From the NCBI RefSeq assembly GCF_030815865.1, contig NZ_JAUSXI010000001.1:2604001-2668000 (forward strand): a DNA stretch of 64,000 nucleotides. The letters are read 5' to 3'. This document shows positions 45,617 to 53,323 of this stretch, one piece after another. The stretch is from Arthrobacter globiformis (lineage in GTDB: Bacteria; Actinomycetota; Actinomycetes; Actinomycetales; Micrococcaceae). The notes under the pieces were generated by a model that saw only the letters and a list, made by a program, of their open reading frames with translations, was not told the DNA's origin and searched no databases. The number at the start of each line of letters is the position of its first letter. Position 1 is the first letter of the stretch. Both the position numbers and the translations under genes were made by a program.

Positions 45617-46048
45617 TTCATGGGCGTGACTGGCTGGGGCAACATGACCTGAGAAAAATTCTGGTGGGATTTCTTTTCTTGGTTGTTGGGTGTTCACCAG
45701 GTTTCTCCCTATCGGTTCGTGGTTGCTGTTCTGCCTGTTCATGGTGGGTCTGGGGGAGTGCGACATGACTTGTGCCCAGCTGTTCGAGAATCACTTCTGC
45801 CGGACTCCCGACTGCTCTGACACCGGTTACCGCGCCCGGCTTGGAGCCGGCATCGCCGTATATGTGGCCCATCAAGGTCGCACCACCTTTCATCCTGCAC
45901 CCTGTGTTTTGGGGCGTTACCTGTTCATGGCTACGTTCGGCGTCTACTGCATGACGCTGTACGGTCGTTGCGCGCCGTCTTTGAGCCGCTGCTGGCCGGC
46001 TGGTCTTTCATATTCGTTCATGGCCAACCTCCTGGATGACTACATGAC
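45617..46048. repeat. Dyad array, copy 2: four units of TTCATGG-N18-RCATGAC
   Basis: Units at 45617-45648, 45738-45769, 45924-45955 and 46017-46048. Each has the left arm TTCATGG, exactly 18 spacer bases, and the right arm ACATGAC (GCATGAC in unit 3). The cores TCATG and CATGA are inverted repeats, giving a 32-bp dyad. Bases before the left arm are also similar (TTACTTG, TGCCTG, TTACCTG). Units 2-4 fall in one 130-codon frame (45690-46082), where they encode F-M-x7-M-T; unit 1 does not. A decayed duplicate is at 16405-16866. Confidence 0.75.
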
Positions 46049-46642
46049 GGAAGGTGAGGCGCCGAAGCGCCCTTGGCCGTAAGAAGGCATGCTGCTGCCC
46101 CTGTCGCGCTGTCGTTAGGGAACGCGCCATAGGTGTCAGGCTGTCATCTGCAAATTTCTTGGGTCAGTGTCAGAAATGGATGAAGCGAGCCTTGTTCTGA
46201 CGCTTCTAGGGCCTCTTCCTGACGTCAGGTTGGGGTGTGCCCTAGTGACAACGTGGGCACATGCCGTCATGACATAGCCAGTTGGCGGCGCGAAAACACT
46301 ACAGGCTCCTATGGGGCAGGATGCCCCCGCAATCGGCGTGGGCTGGTACGCGGTGAGTGGTCCCGTCGATGGTGAGATCGGCTTTCATTTGCCCGATGAC
46401 GAGTGCGGTGTCTCCGGTTAGCACGATGTTTTCCACAAGGTGGTTGATGCGGTGAACGGCCTGGAAGCGGCAGTTCGGGCTCTTTCACGATCTCTTGGGG
46501 CCTGGTCCCTGATGGCCAGCCGTGGCCGGGTCTTTCGCGTCATGAACTGTCCCTTGCTCGGTTTCCGATTGTCCTTTTTGTGGGTTCCGACCTCTGTGCG
46601 AACAATGCTCTTTGCGTCAGTCCTGGAATTAGCCTGCTTGCA
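46049..46642. other. Intergenic region with repeated motif and one unmatched frame
   Basis: Holds motif copy B (46223-46238). On the minus strand 46299-46484 is open and reads AVHRINHLVENIVLTGDTAL, IGQMKADLTIDGTTHRVP, ending at a stop; it has protein-like composition but no recognisable start or family and may be a C-terminal stub. Nothing else is supported. Confidence 0.4.
46223..46238. repeat. CGTCAGGTTGGGGTGT motif, copy B
   Basis: Identical to copy C at 51748 over 18 bases (CGTCAGGTTGGGGTGTGC). It lies 174 bp right of the dyad array. Confidence 0.5.
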
Positions 46643-46984
46643 TTAGTCGGCGGTTAGGACGATTCCGATGCCCAGGGCACCAAGCGTGACCGCGGCGAAA
46701 GCTGTGGAGGCAACGGCAGTAATATCGGCGTCAATTCGTTCCCGTGAGATGCCGTTACAACTAGATCGGTAGCGCTGGCGCTGGGTGAAGTAGATAGCTG
46801 CGGCAGCCGCAACCGCAACGCCAAGGAGTAGCAGGATGGGAAATCCGTGACGGGGAAGCCAGCGCAGAAAAATGGCGCTCACAGTGGCTAGGGCAATCAT
46901 CGTTCTGCCCCAGGCAAGAGAGGTCCGTTCCGGCTGAAGCCCCGGGTCGCCGTGGGTCTCTGCAGGCCGCCTGCTGGGCGTCAT
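46643..46984 (-). CDS. DUF202 membrane protein (second of pair)
   Basis: 113 residues from ATG 46984. The N-terminal LQPERTSLAWGRTMIALATV is the DUF202 signature (ERT-x-LAW-x-R-T), followed by three membrane helices (ILLLLGVAVAAAAAIYF and VTLGALGIGIVL among them). Function unknown; such YidH-like proteins come in tandem pairs. Its start is four bases from the stop of the preceding DUF202 gene, so the two are coupled. Confidence 0.82.
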   Translation of the reverse strand: MTPSRRPAETHGDPGLQPERTSLAWGRTMIALATVSAIFLRWLPRHGFPILLLLGVAVAAAAAIYFTQRQRYRSSCNGISRERIDADITAVASTAFAAVTLGALGIGIVLTAD

Positions 46985-46988
46985 GTGC

Positions 46989-47390
46989 TCAGCGCCAAAG
47001 GATGGAGACCAGAACAACGGCGGCGGCCAGCGCGCCTGCTCCTGGGAGCAAGGGAACAACGAGTGGCAGCGGCAGCGGCTTTCTGTTACGCATGCTGCGC
47101 TCCACCCGGACCCATCGCCATGCTGAGCCGGCGCTCAACAGCATCCCGAGTAGCAGTAGAGCCACGGCAAGGCCCTTACGGACTGGTTCCAAAAACATAT
47201 CTGCGGTGTACGCCTCGATGGCTATGCCCCCAGCCAACAGGGCAAGAGAGGTACGAACCCACGCCAAAAACGTCCTCTCATTGGCCAGTGTGAAGCGAGG
47301 GTCAGGTTCAACATTCCCAGGTAGCAGGCGTTCCGCCATTTTCCCACGCGACGGCGCAAGACTACCGGGCACTTGCTGGAGATTGCTCAT
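46989..47390 (-). CDS. DUF202 membrane protein (first of pair)
   Basis: 133 residues from ATG 47390. FTLANERTFLAWVRTSLALL is the DUF202 signature; three hydrophobic helices follow (LAVALLLLGMLLSAGSAW and LAAAVVLVSILW). The longer N-terminus (NLQQVPGSLAPSRGKMAERL) is cytoplasmic. The ATG overlaps the stop of the frame at 47387, implying it was once the second gene of an operon. Physiological role unknown. Confidence 0.82.
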   Translation of the reverse strand: MSNLQQVPGSLAPSRGKMAERLLPGNVEPDPRFTLANERTFLAWVRTSLALLAGGIAIEAYTADMFLEPVRKGLAVALLLLGMLLSAGSAWRWVRVERSMRNRKPLPLPLVVPLLPGAGALAAAVVLVSILWR

Positions 47391-47650
47391 TGTCCTAGTT
47401 CCGTCCTTGCTCCATTCGGGTGCACCCGGCCGTTCCCGGTCGCGGCCATTTCAGCCCACACGGCCATAAGGAAATCGTTTAGCTGTGTTCCGTCCGGGTC
47501 CAACGCGGTGGTGAAAGTCTCTATAAGGCCTCCCGCTCGTCGGAAGGCACGCGGCGCCTCAGCGGTCCAATCCCAAGTGATGTCATAGCCGGGTTCAATT
47601 TCGTACTTATAGAGGTCTCGGCGCCGGCTGAGGCGCCCTCCGGACCTTGG
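47387..47650 (-). pseudogene. Unrecognised gene, C-terminal stub
   Basis: The final 75 residues (LYKYEIEPGYDITWDWTAEA, GLIETFTTALDPDGTQLN, DFLMAVWAEMAATG) look like genuine protein sequence, and the stop overlaps the ATG of the DUF202 gene (ATGA). Upstream of about 47650 the frame turns to Arg/Pro-rich noise beside the MHS transporter gene, so the N-terminus seems lost. Family not identified. Confidence 0.45.
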
Positions 47651-47691
47651 GCGCGTTGACCGGAGGGGCCTTTGCCTTGGTGCGATGACGA

Positions 47692-49035
47692 TTAGGAAAT
47701 CGACGCCAGGTCGCGGTTCCGGCCTTCCCTGGTAAGGAGCACTGCGACGGCGGCGACCAGGAAAGTGGCGACCCATACCCACCCCAGGAGTCCCAGGTTG
47801 CCGCCGCCAAGGAGCACCAGCCCGGCTGCCAGCGCGGGAGTGAACCCTGCACCGAAGGTCGAGGCGCTTTGATAGGCAAGTGACGCGCCGGTATAGCGCA
47901 CTTCGGTGGGGAAGAGTTCGGCGGTGAAGGCCCCGAACGGCCCGAAGATCAGTCCCTGCAATGCCTGGCCCAGTACCACTGCGATGGTGAAGTTGAGCGT
48001 GCTTCCGCTCTCAACCAGCCAGAGAATGGGAAATGCACAAACCCCTGCGGCAAGAATGCCGGTCAGCATCACAGGCTTCCGGCCATATCTGTCGCTGAGC
48101 CGGGCGCCGATCATGGTGGTGAGGACCATCCCCAGGGCTGCGAGTGCCTTGGAGTTGAGCACAGCCGTTTTGTCTGCCCCGGCCTCAACCGCGTAGGAAA
48201 CAGCCCAGACGGTTACCATGCCTGCGATGGTGTAGACGCTGGTGCCCGCAATGATGCCCAGAATGAGGTTTTTTGGGTGTTTGGTCAGGACCTGGGCGAG
48301 GGGAATCTTTTTCTTGGAATCGGCTTTGGCTTCGAGCTGCTTGAAGAGCGGGGTTTCGCTGACCTTGAGCCTGATGACCAGTCCGATGGTCACCAGGACA
48401 ATGCTGATCAGGAACGGGATCCGCCAGCCCCAGGTGAGGAACTGATCCTCCGGGAGCAGTGTGAAGAGACTGACGGCCAGGGTGGCGAGCAAGGCGCCGG
48501 CGGGGGCCCCCATGTTCGCGAAGCTTGCCGCGAATCCGCGTTTCTTGGCAGGCGCGTGCTCCAGCCCCATGAGCATCGCCCCGCCCCACTCCCCGCCGAC
48601 AGCCAGGCCCTGGACCACACGCAGGCTAATCAACAGGATCGGCGCTAGGACGCCGATCTGGGCGGTGGTGGGCAGCAGCCCGATGACGGTAGTTGCCACG
48701 CCCATGGTGATCATGGAAATGACCAGGACGGTCTTGCGCCCCACCCGGTCACCGAAGTGGCCGAAGATGGCGCCTCCCAGAGGGCGGGCGATGTAGCCGG
48801 CGGCGAGCGTCCCGAAGGAGGCGAACACCGCAAGCCCGGGCCCCAGATCGGCAAAGAAAACATGGCCGAAGACGATGGCCGCGGCGGTGGCGTAAAGCAG
48901 GAAGTCGTAGTATTCAATGGCGCTGCCGATGAAGCTGGAGGCCAGGATCCGCCGCATGTGTGTGGTGTTCAGGCTGTCATTCAGGCGGTCACCGTCCTGA
49001 TCAGTGGTGATGGTTTGGCTGGGTGTTGTCGTCAT
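47692..49035 (-). CDS. MFS transporter, metabolite:H+ symporter (MHS) family
   Basis: 447 residues from ATG 49035 (AAAGG nine bases upstream). MHS signatures: ASSFIGSAIEYYDFLLYATA, ARPLGGAIFGHFGDRVGRKT, and ESPLF-like SETPLFKQLEAKA after helix 6; GRKPVMLTG repeats in the second half. These import organic acids or shikimate-like and aromatic compounds. It follows the MBL-fold hydrolase on the same strand by two bases, so the pair is one operon opposite a LysR gene. The hydrolase may act on the imported compound. Confidence 0.88.
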   Translation of the reverse strand: MTTTPSQTITTDQDGDRLNDSLNTTHMRRILASSFIGSAIEYYDFLLYATAAAIVFGHVFFADLGPGLAVFASFGTLAAGYIARPLGGAIFGHFGDRVGRKTVLVISMITMGVATTVIGLLPTTAQIGVLAPILLISLRVVQGLAVGGEWGGAMLMGLEHAPAKKRGFAASFANMGAPAGALLATLAVSLFTLLPEDQFLTWGWRIPFLISIVLVTIGLVIRLKVSETPLFKQLEAKADSKKKIPLAQVLTKHPKNLILGIIAGTSVYTIAGMVTVWAVSYAVEAGADKTAVLNSKALAALGMVLTTMIGARLSDRYGRKPVMLTGILAAGVCAFPILWLVESGSTLNFTIAVVLGQALQGLIFGPFGAFTAELFPTEVRYTGASLAYQSASTFGAGFTPALAAGLVLLGGGNLGLLGWVWVATFLVAAVAVLLTREGRNRDLASIS

Positions 49036-49037
49036 TG

Positions 49038-50105
49038 TCACACCTTTTCTATGGTCAGTGATGGGATTTCGTGCTGTGCAAAGGAGATGATCTCCAGGTC
49101 GTCGGGAACGTACAGAGGGCCGTCGAAGGTTTCCTCTGCACGCCGCCACACTGCGGGGTCCGCTGTGCCGGGGACCAGGTGGTGCAGGGCCAAAGCTTTC
49201 GCGCCGGCGCGAGTGGCGATCTCCCCTGCCTGCCTGGCACTGGTGTGGGACTTGCGGTGATGGTCCACCGATGCCTGCGCGGTCTGCGGTTCCTCGTGGG
49301 CGTAGGCGCGGTCCACCCAGCCGAAGTCGATGGCCTCGTGCATCAGCAGGTCGGTTCCCTCAGCCAGCCGGACCAGGTTCTCGCACGGGGCCGTGTCGCC
49401 TGAAATGGTGACCGAGCCGTTGGCGGTCTGGAAACGGAACGCGAAAGCCGGGGCAACTGGCGGATGCTCGACCAGCGTAGCCGTCACCGTAACCAGCTCA
49501 TCGCGGTAGATCACAAAGGGTTCCATCCCGGGAGTCGGGTTCTCGTTGGGGTGGAACCCGGACTGTTCGGGGACAACGATGTCCTCGGCCTGGAAGTGCT
49601 TCAGCGGCGATGGCCGGAGCGAATCTATCATCCGGTCGTTAACGTCAGTAGAGTACGCGTGCAACAGCGTCTGGACCATTTCCCGCGTACCGAGCGTGGG
49701 ATTTTCGGGAAACAGCGGATCCACTGGCTTGGCAGCCCGCGGCGACTGCGGCGGAAGCATCCCCCGGTTTCCAGGGCCGATGATCCTGATGGGCGGCTGC
49801 TCCGGGTCAACAACGTGCAGGAAACCGAAGACCGTCATGCTGGCCAGATCAATGGTGTGGTCCGAATGCAGGTGCGTCAGGAACATCGCCCGGACGGAGG
49901 GGATGTCGATGCCGGCCATCATCAGTTGCCGCCCCACCCCGTGGCCCAAGTCCACCAGATAAACGGCGTCGCCGATGACGACGGCGGTGGCGATGCCCGC
50001 CCGTTCGCCCTGGCCCATACCCTTCCACCAGCGGGGACCGCCAGCGGTTCCCAGTGCGACAACATATCGGACCAGTTCCGGTTCAGGAACGAAATTGGCG
50101 CTCAT
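49038..50105 (-). CDS. MBL-fold metallo-hydrolase (RNase Z-like)
   Basis: 355 residues. Metal motif THLHSDHTIDL (H78, H80, D82, H83), further ligands in SGDTAPCENLV and the C-terminal ALHHLVP. The overall order resembles RNase Z/arylsulfatase-like hydrolases, used here probably on a small ester or lactone. ATG 50105 is taken over 50108 since AAGGAG would be too close to the latter. The mature start MSANFVPEPELVRYVVALGT shows no signal peptide. Operon with the MHS transporter; divergent LysR. Confidence 0.85.
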   Translation of the reverse strand: MSANFVPEPELVRYVVALGTAGGPRWWKGMGQGERAGIATAVVIGDAVYLVDLGHGVGRQLMMAGIDIPSVRAMFLTHLHSDHTIDLASMTVFGFLHVVDPEQPPIRIIGPGNRGMLPPQSPRAAKPVDPLFPENPTLGTREMVQTLLHAYSTDVNDRMIDSLRPSPLKHFQAEDIVVPEQSGFHPNENPTPGMEPFVIYRDELVTVTATLVEHPPVAPAFAFRFQTANGSVTISGDTAPCENLVRLAEGTDLLMHEAIDFGWVDRAYAHEEPQTAQASVDHHRKSHTSARQAGEIATRAGAKALALHHLVPGTADPAVWRRAEETFDGPLYVPDDLEIISFAQHEIPSLTIEKV

Positions 50106-50175
50106 CATTCTCCTTCGCAACGGCTTGTAGTGCAGGTCGCATCTCTTCCCTTTCACTATGCGGAGCTGTCATAAT

Positions 50176-50190
50176 TTTGTAAATCACAAA
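50176..50190. promoter_or_regulatory. LysR-type operator TTTGT-N5-ACAAA
   Basis: Perfect 5-bp arms with the T-N11-A geometry, in the 113-bp divergent region between the MBL hydrolase and LysR genes. Confidence 0.55.
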
Positions 50191-50218
50191 TAACTCAGCT
50201 TCTTGTTTAGGATTACTG

Positions 50219-51133
50219 ATGAATGGCGTCACCCTGCGGCAGCTGGACTACTTCCTTGCGGTGGCCAAGCACGGGTCTGTGACCGCAGCGGCCACCGCCT
50301 GCCACGTTTCACCGGGAGGAATATCGCTGGCGCTCACAGAGCTGGAGGCCGCGCTCGGGGCGCAGCTGCTGCTTCGCCGCCGGGCCAAAGGCGCAACCCT
50401 GACTCCCGCCGGCCGGTGGGTGGCAGACCGAGCGCTGCCCATCGTCCAGGACCTCGGCGAACTCATGCACGCGGCGAAGCAGATGCAGGGGCAGCTGATC
50501 GGACCGTTGAGGATCGGCTGCTTCACCACGCTGTCCCCGTGGATGATGCCCCGCATTATCGAGCATTTCGCGGCCAACCACCCTGCTGTGGACATCGAGA
50601 TGGTGGAAGGGTCCTCGGACCAACTTCAGGAGCGGCTGCTGGCCGGGGAGCTTGACTTATGTTTCATGTACTCCCTGCACGTAAGTACCCCCGTGGACGT
50701 CCAGACCATCGCGCCCGTCCGGCTCCAACTCCTGCTCAGCCCCGACCATCCGCTCGCGGCGCAGGAGGAAGTGGAACTGCGTGACCTGGCGGGCGAACCC
50801 GCCGCGGTCCTGGCCCTCCGGCCCGCGAGTGACCTCGTGGAGACCATACTTCGGAACGCAGGGTTCGAGCCGAACATCAAATGGCGCAGTACCAGCGTGG
50901 AGACCATCAGGTCCCTGGTAGCCCGAGGGCAGGCCTACTCAGTGCTGATGGGAAGACCCCTCGGTGACAGAACCTACGAAGGCCTGCCCCTGGCCTACCG
51001 CCGCATCAAGGATGACCTCCCGGAAAATGCAGTGGTAGCTGCCTACGCCGCCGGAACGAAACCATCGCTCAAAAACAGGACGCTGATCGAGTATTGCCGG
51101 AATGAATTCTCCGATCGATCACCGGTTCAGTAG
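50219..51133 (+). CDS. LysR-family regulator of the MBL/MHS operon
   Basis: 304 residues. HTH: LRQLDYFLAVAKHGSVTAAA, then CHVSPGGISLALTELEAALG; the S-x-G-G-I-S recognition helix is a variant of the common S-Q-P-A-V-S. Effector domain from about residue 90 (GPLRIGCFTTLSPWMMPRII). Divergent to the hydrolase/transporter pair with a dyad between, the normal layout for a LysR activator. Inducer unknown. Confidence 0.88.
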   Translation: MNGVTLRQLDYFLAVAKHGSVTAAATACHVSPGGISLALTELEAALGAQLLLRRRAKGATLTPAGRWVADRALPIVQDLGELMHAAKQMQGQLIGPLRIGCFTTLSPWMMPRIIEHFAANHPAVDIEMVEGSSDQLQERLLAGELDLCFMYSLHVSTPVDVQTIAPVRLQLLLSPDHPLAAQEEVELRDLAGEPAAVLALRPASDLVETILRNAGFEPNIKWRSTSVETIRSLVARGQAYSVLMGRPLGDRTYEGLPLAYRRIKDDLPENAVVAAYAAGTKPSLKNRTLIEYCRNEFSDRSPVQ

Positions 51134-51481
51134 ACCTGAGGCAGACCCTCAAGTGGGCCATCCCTCCCGATTGGTCACCTCGGACTGACCTGACGACCTC
51201 CCGTGCATGCGCTCAAGAACAGTCCTCCCATCAGTAAAGCAGGGGCAGACCTACCGTGGATCCACCACCGTTGACGAGACCTTCCCAACCAAGATGCCCG
51301 CACCGAAAACTCGTCTGGGGCTTCCCATTGGCATCTGACCTGAGGAAAATTGAGATTATCCATGGAACGGGAGTTCTCGCATCCACTTCCACTCCCGCGC
51401 TTTGAACGCCGATAATGGAGGTTCCGTCAAGCTACGGCCGCGCGGACTATTGCACATCGACGGCGCAGGCAGGGGAGCGGC
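51134..51481. other. Intergenic region, nothing recognised
   Basis: Between the LysR gene and the small HTH gene. No protein, RNA or repeat recognised. Confidence 0.4.
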
Positions 51482-51667
51482 TCACTCCGGCTTGGCCTGG
51501 CGCAGGTACTGGTAGACAGTTTCCCTGCTGATCCCGTAATCACGGGCAAGAACTGTTTTCGGGACACCGCTGCCGGCACGCTGAACCAGCTCGGCCGCCC
51601 GCTCAGGTGCGAGGGTCCTTTTCCGCCCTTTGTAGGCGCCGCGCTGCTTTGTCCGCTGTCCAGCCAT
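51482..51667 (-). CDS. Stand-alone recombinase-type HTH (serine resolvase DNA-binding domain)
   Basis: 61 residues from ATG 51667 with GGGAGG five bases upstream. KGRKRTLAPERAAELVQRAG, then VPKTVLARDYGISRETVYQY match the C-terminal Hin-type HTH of serine resolvases and invertases. The catalytic N-terminal domain is absent; because the small protein has its own start and ribosome site it may be expressed as a DNA-binding remnant rather than being merely a stump. Motif copy C lies 81 bp on its 5' side. Confidence 0.65.
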   Translation of the reverse strand: MAGQRTKQRGAYKGRKRTLAPERAAELVQRAGSGVPKTVLARDYGISRETVYQYLRQAKPE

Positions 51668-51747
51668 GGACGCCTCCCAACCCTCGTCTTGTCGGGTTGA
51701 GTTCTAGGCTCATTCCAGAAGGAAGTCAAGACCTGCAGCGCGGGTGC

Positions 51748-51763
51748 GTCAGGTTGGGGTGTG
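51748..51763. repeat. CGTCAGGTTGGGGTGT motif, copy C
   Basis: Identical core to 46223 and one base different from 13332. It sits between the recombinase HTH gene and a small D-W-N-x-L family gene. Confidence 0.5.
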
Positions 51764-51829
51764 CTTCACCTTGGTAGGCGTAGAGCACCTGAAGCTCCCA
51801 GTAAGGAATGTCGATCGTTATGGTTGAGT

Positions 51830-52138
51830 TCATGATTCCCGGCAGATAGTACGAACCTGCCAGCCGTCCTCCCGGCGGTATGTTCGTCCACCTCTCCCAT
51901 AGGAGAGCTTCAGCCGGACGATGCTTTGGTCCGCAGTCAGGTCTTCAATTACTCCTCGTGCAATGGCTAGGCGGTCATCCAGCACCTCAATCTCATCGCC
52001 GAGTCTGAGCCCGTTCCAGTCGAAGATTTTGATAGTGGTTCTGCTGTCCGAAGCTGATGGCGGTCGAGAGCTGGTGACCACCCGCGTTTTTTCTGACGAA
52101 AGCAAAGCCAGATCGCGGGCAACGGCTTTCTGGGCCAT
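51830..52138 (-). CDS. Small D-W-N-x-L family protein, copy 3
   Basis: 102 residues from ATG 52138. A variable N-terminus (MAQKAVARDLALLSSEKTR) leads to the shared core FDWNGLRLGDEIEVLDDR, then GVIEDLTADQSIVRLKL and the end GWQVRTICRES. It aligns with the protein at 15413 (DWNELTIGDNVIIVDRRG, TLNDDGTIVWLK, HRIC). The frame is open further upstream, but that part has no protein-like features and no ribosome site is clear at 52138. Function unknown; small beta-rich fold suspected. Confidence 0.6.
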   Translation of the reverse strand: MAQKAVARDLALLSSEKTRVVTSSRPPSASDSRTTIKIFDWNGLRLGDEIEVLDDRLAIARGVIEDLTADQSIVRLKLSYGRGGRTYRREDGWQVRTICRES

Positions 52139-52609
52139 TATACGATTTACGTAACCATCACCCTCAGAAGTCCTTGGATACTTCGGGGCCTGGCGAACCT
52201 CGTCACCGGTCCTACTGGAAGACAGGGGGTCGTAAAAGACCACGTCCGCGCTTTGCCGGCCACTGTCCAAGCCTGGAGGTAGAGGTACCTGATCAGGGTG
52301 GGTGTCAGCTTCGACAGGCCGTGGGAGGACAGTTGGATACATGACGCCAAGGACAACCACAACACTGTCTGACTGGAAGTGCTGCGGAGGTCCAGGGCTG
52401 GCGAGGGGGGCGCGCTTGTCTTCATCACTGCACTGCCGTCTTCCATCAAGGGGCCTCACTGTCTTGCACCTCTCGCCACTCGTTGAGTGGAAGCTCGTCG
52501 CTGTCCTCATAACCTGCAAGGAAACTTCCTAGCCTCCAGCTGCTTCATGATGGATGAGATTGTGGATAACCCTCCAGTGGAGGGCCGGCAGCGCCCTCCT
52601 CTGAACTGC
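52139..52609. other. Spacer between two small-protein genes
   Basis: The minus-strand frame of copy 3 continues open to 52519 but looks non-coding. No other feature is supported. Confidence 0.4.
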
Positions 52610-52855
52610 TCAGCGGTAGATCTGAACCTGCAGTTTTGGTTGCATCTCGACAAGTCGCCGCTGGCTGGCGCCTGCCTGCTGTAACCAGAGAAGGCTTCCA
52701 TCCGGTGCGACAACTTCTACACGGCCCCGGTCGATGAAGTTCTCGGCATCGCGGATCTCGATGTCCATGCCTTGGAGTTGAGACCAGTCTTCGACAGCCC
52801 TCCATGGAACAAAACTGCCCGCTGGAGGCAAGCTCCTACTGCTGGCCCCGTGCAT
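52610..52855 (-). CDS. Small D-W-N-x-L family protein, copy 4 (divergent)
   Basis: 81 residues from ATG 52855, with AAGGAA nine bases upstream; GTG 52876 would add seven. Core: VEDWSQLQGMDIEIRDAEN, then GRVEVVAPDGSLLWLQ and the end LQVQIYR, matching the D-W-[NS]-x-L, DG-x-[IL]-[VL]-W-L and final [RQ]-I-[CY] positions of the other copies. Same strand as copy 3, 471 bp upstream of it. Function unknown. Confidence 0.6.
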   Translation of the reverse strand: MHGASSRSLPPAGSFVPWRAVEDWSQLQGMDIEIRDAENFIDRGRVEVVAPDGSLLWLQQAGASQRRLVEMQPKLQVQIYR

Positions 52856-53249
52856 CTTCTCGGTTTCCTTCTTCACGTTCGCTTGCCCTGATTCTCTTCA
52901 TGCGGTGCACATTACGCTTTGAAATGAGGGTAGAAGCTGGAATTGAATAAATCTAATAAATGCATGCGTACTAGCCATAGATGGTGTCTATATGATTAGC
53001 TCCGAAATTGGCCGCAGCACTGCCGCCGCTATGCGCACCCTGGCTGTCAGCGATCTGCCGGATTCTTCTCCTGTGTTCACCCCGTCCATGGTGTGGCCCG
53101 TTCAACGTGATGCGGATCCCGCGCACGTGTGGGCTTCGTGGCTTCATTCGGACACGCTTTCAACGCTTGCCTCTCGCAGGTTGACCAACAGGAAACGGAG
53201 TCCATGAGAGCACCGCAAGCCGGTGCCAATTGTTGCCGCCTGCCATCAT
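52856..53249. other. Intergenic region, nothing recognised
   Basis: Includes an AT-rich stretch (52930-52995) that could be a promoter. A plus-strand frame from 52992 has no recognisable content. Confidence 0.4.
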
Positions 53250-53296
53250 GGGAAGAAGCGACTCACATTCCCTGTTGGGTTGAGTCGCTTCTTCCC
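53250..53296. terminator. 16-bp perfect inverted repeat, end of gentisate operon
   Basis: Arms GGGAAGAAGCGACTCA and TGAGTCGCTTCTTCCC pair completely around a 15-base loop, 28 bp beyond the maleylpyruvate isomerase stop. No T-run follows, so it may act as an mRNA-stabilising stem or a factor-dependent terminator. Confidence 0.7.
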
Positions 53297-53323
53297 GATG
53301 TGGGTCCGCTGTTGACCGGCAGG

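Noticed and set aside
45617..46048. CRISPR array
   Set aside because: The repeated arms are only 7 bases, unit intervals are irregular (93 to 186 bp), and no cas genes are present.
45690..46082. 130-codon frame through the dyad array as an ordinary protein
   Set aside because: No family likeness, unit 1 lies outside the frame, and the duplicate at 16490-16870 has frame-breaking length changes. I describe it as a repeat instead, but coding is not excluded.
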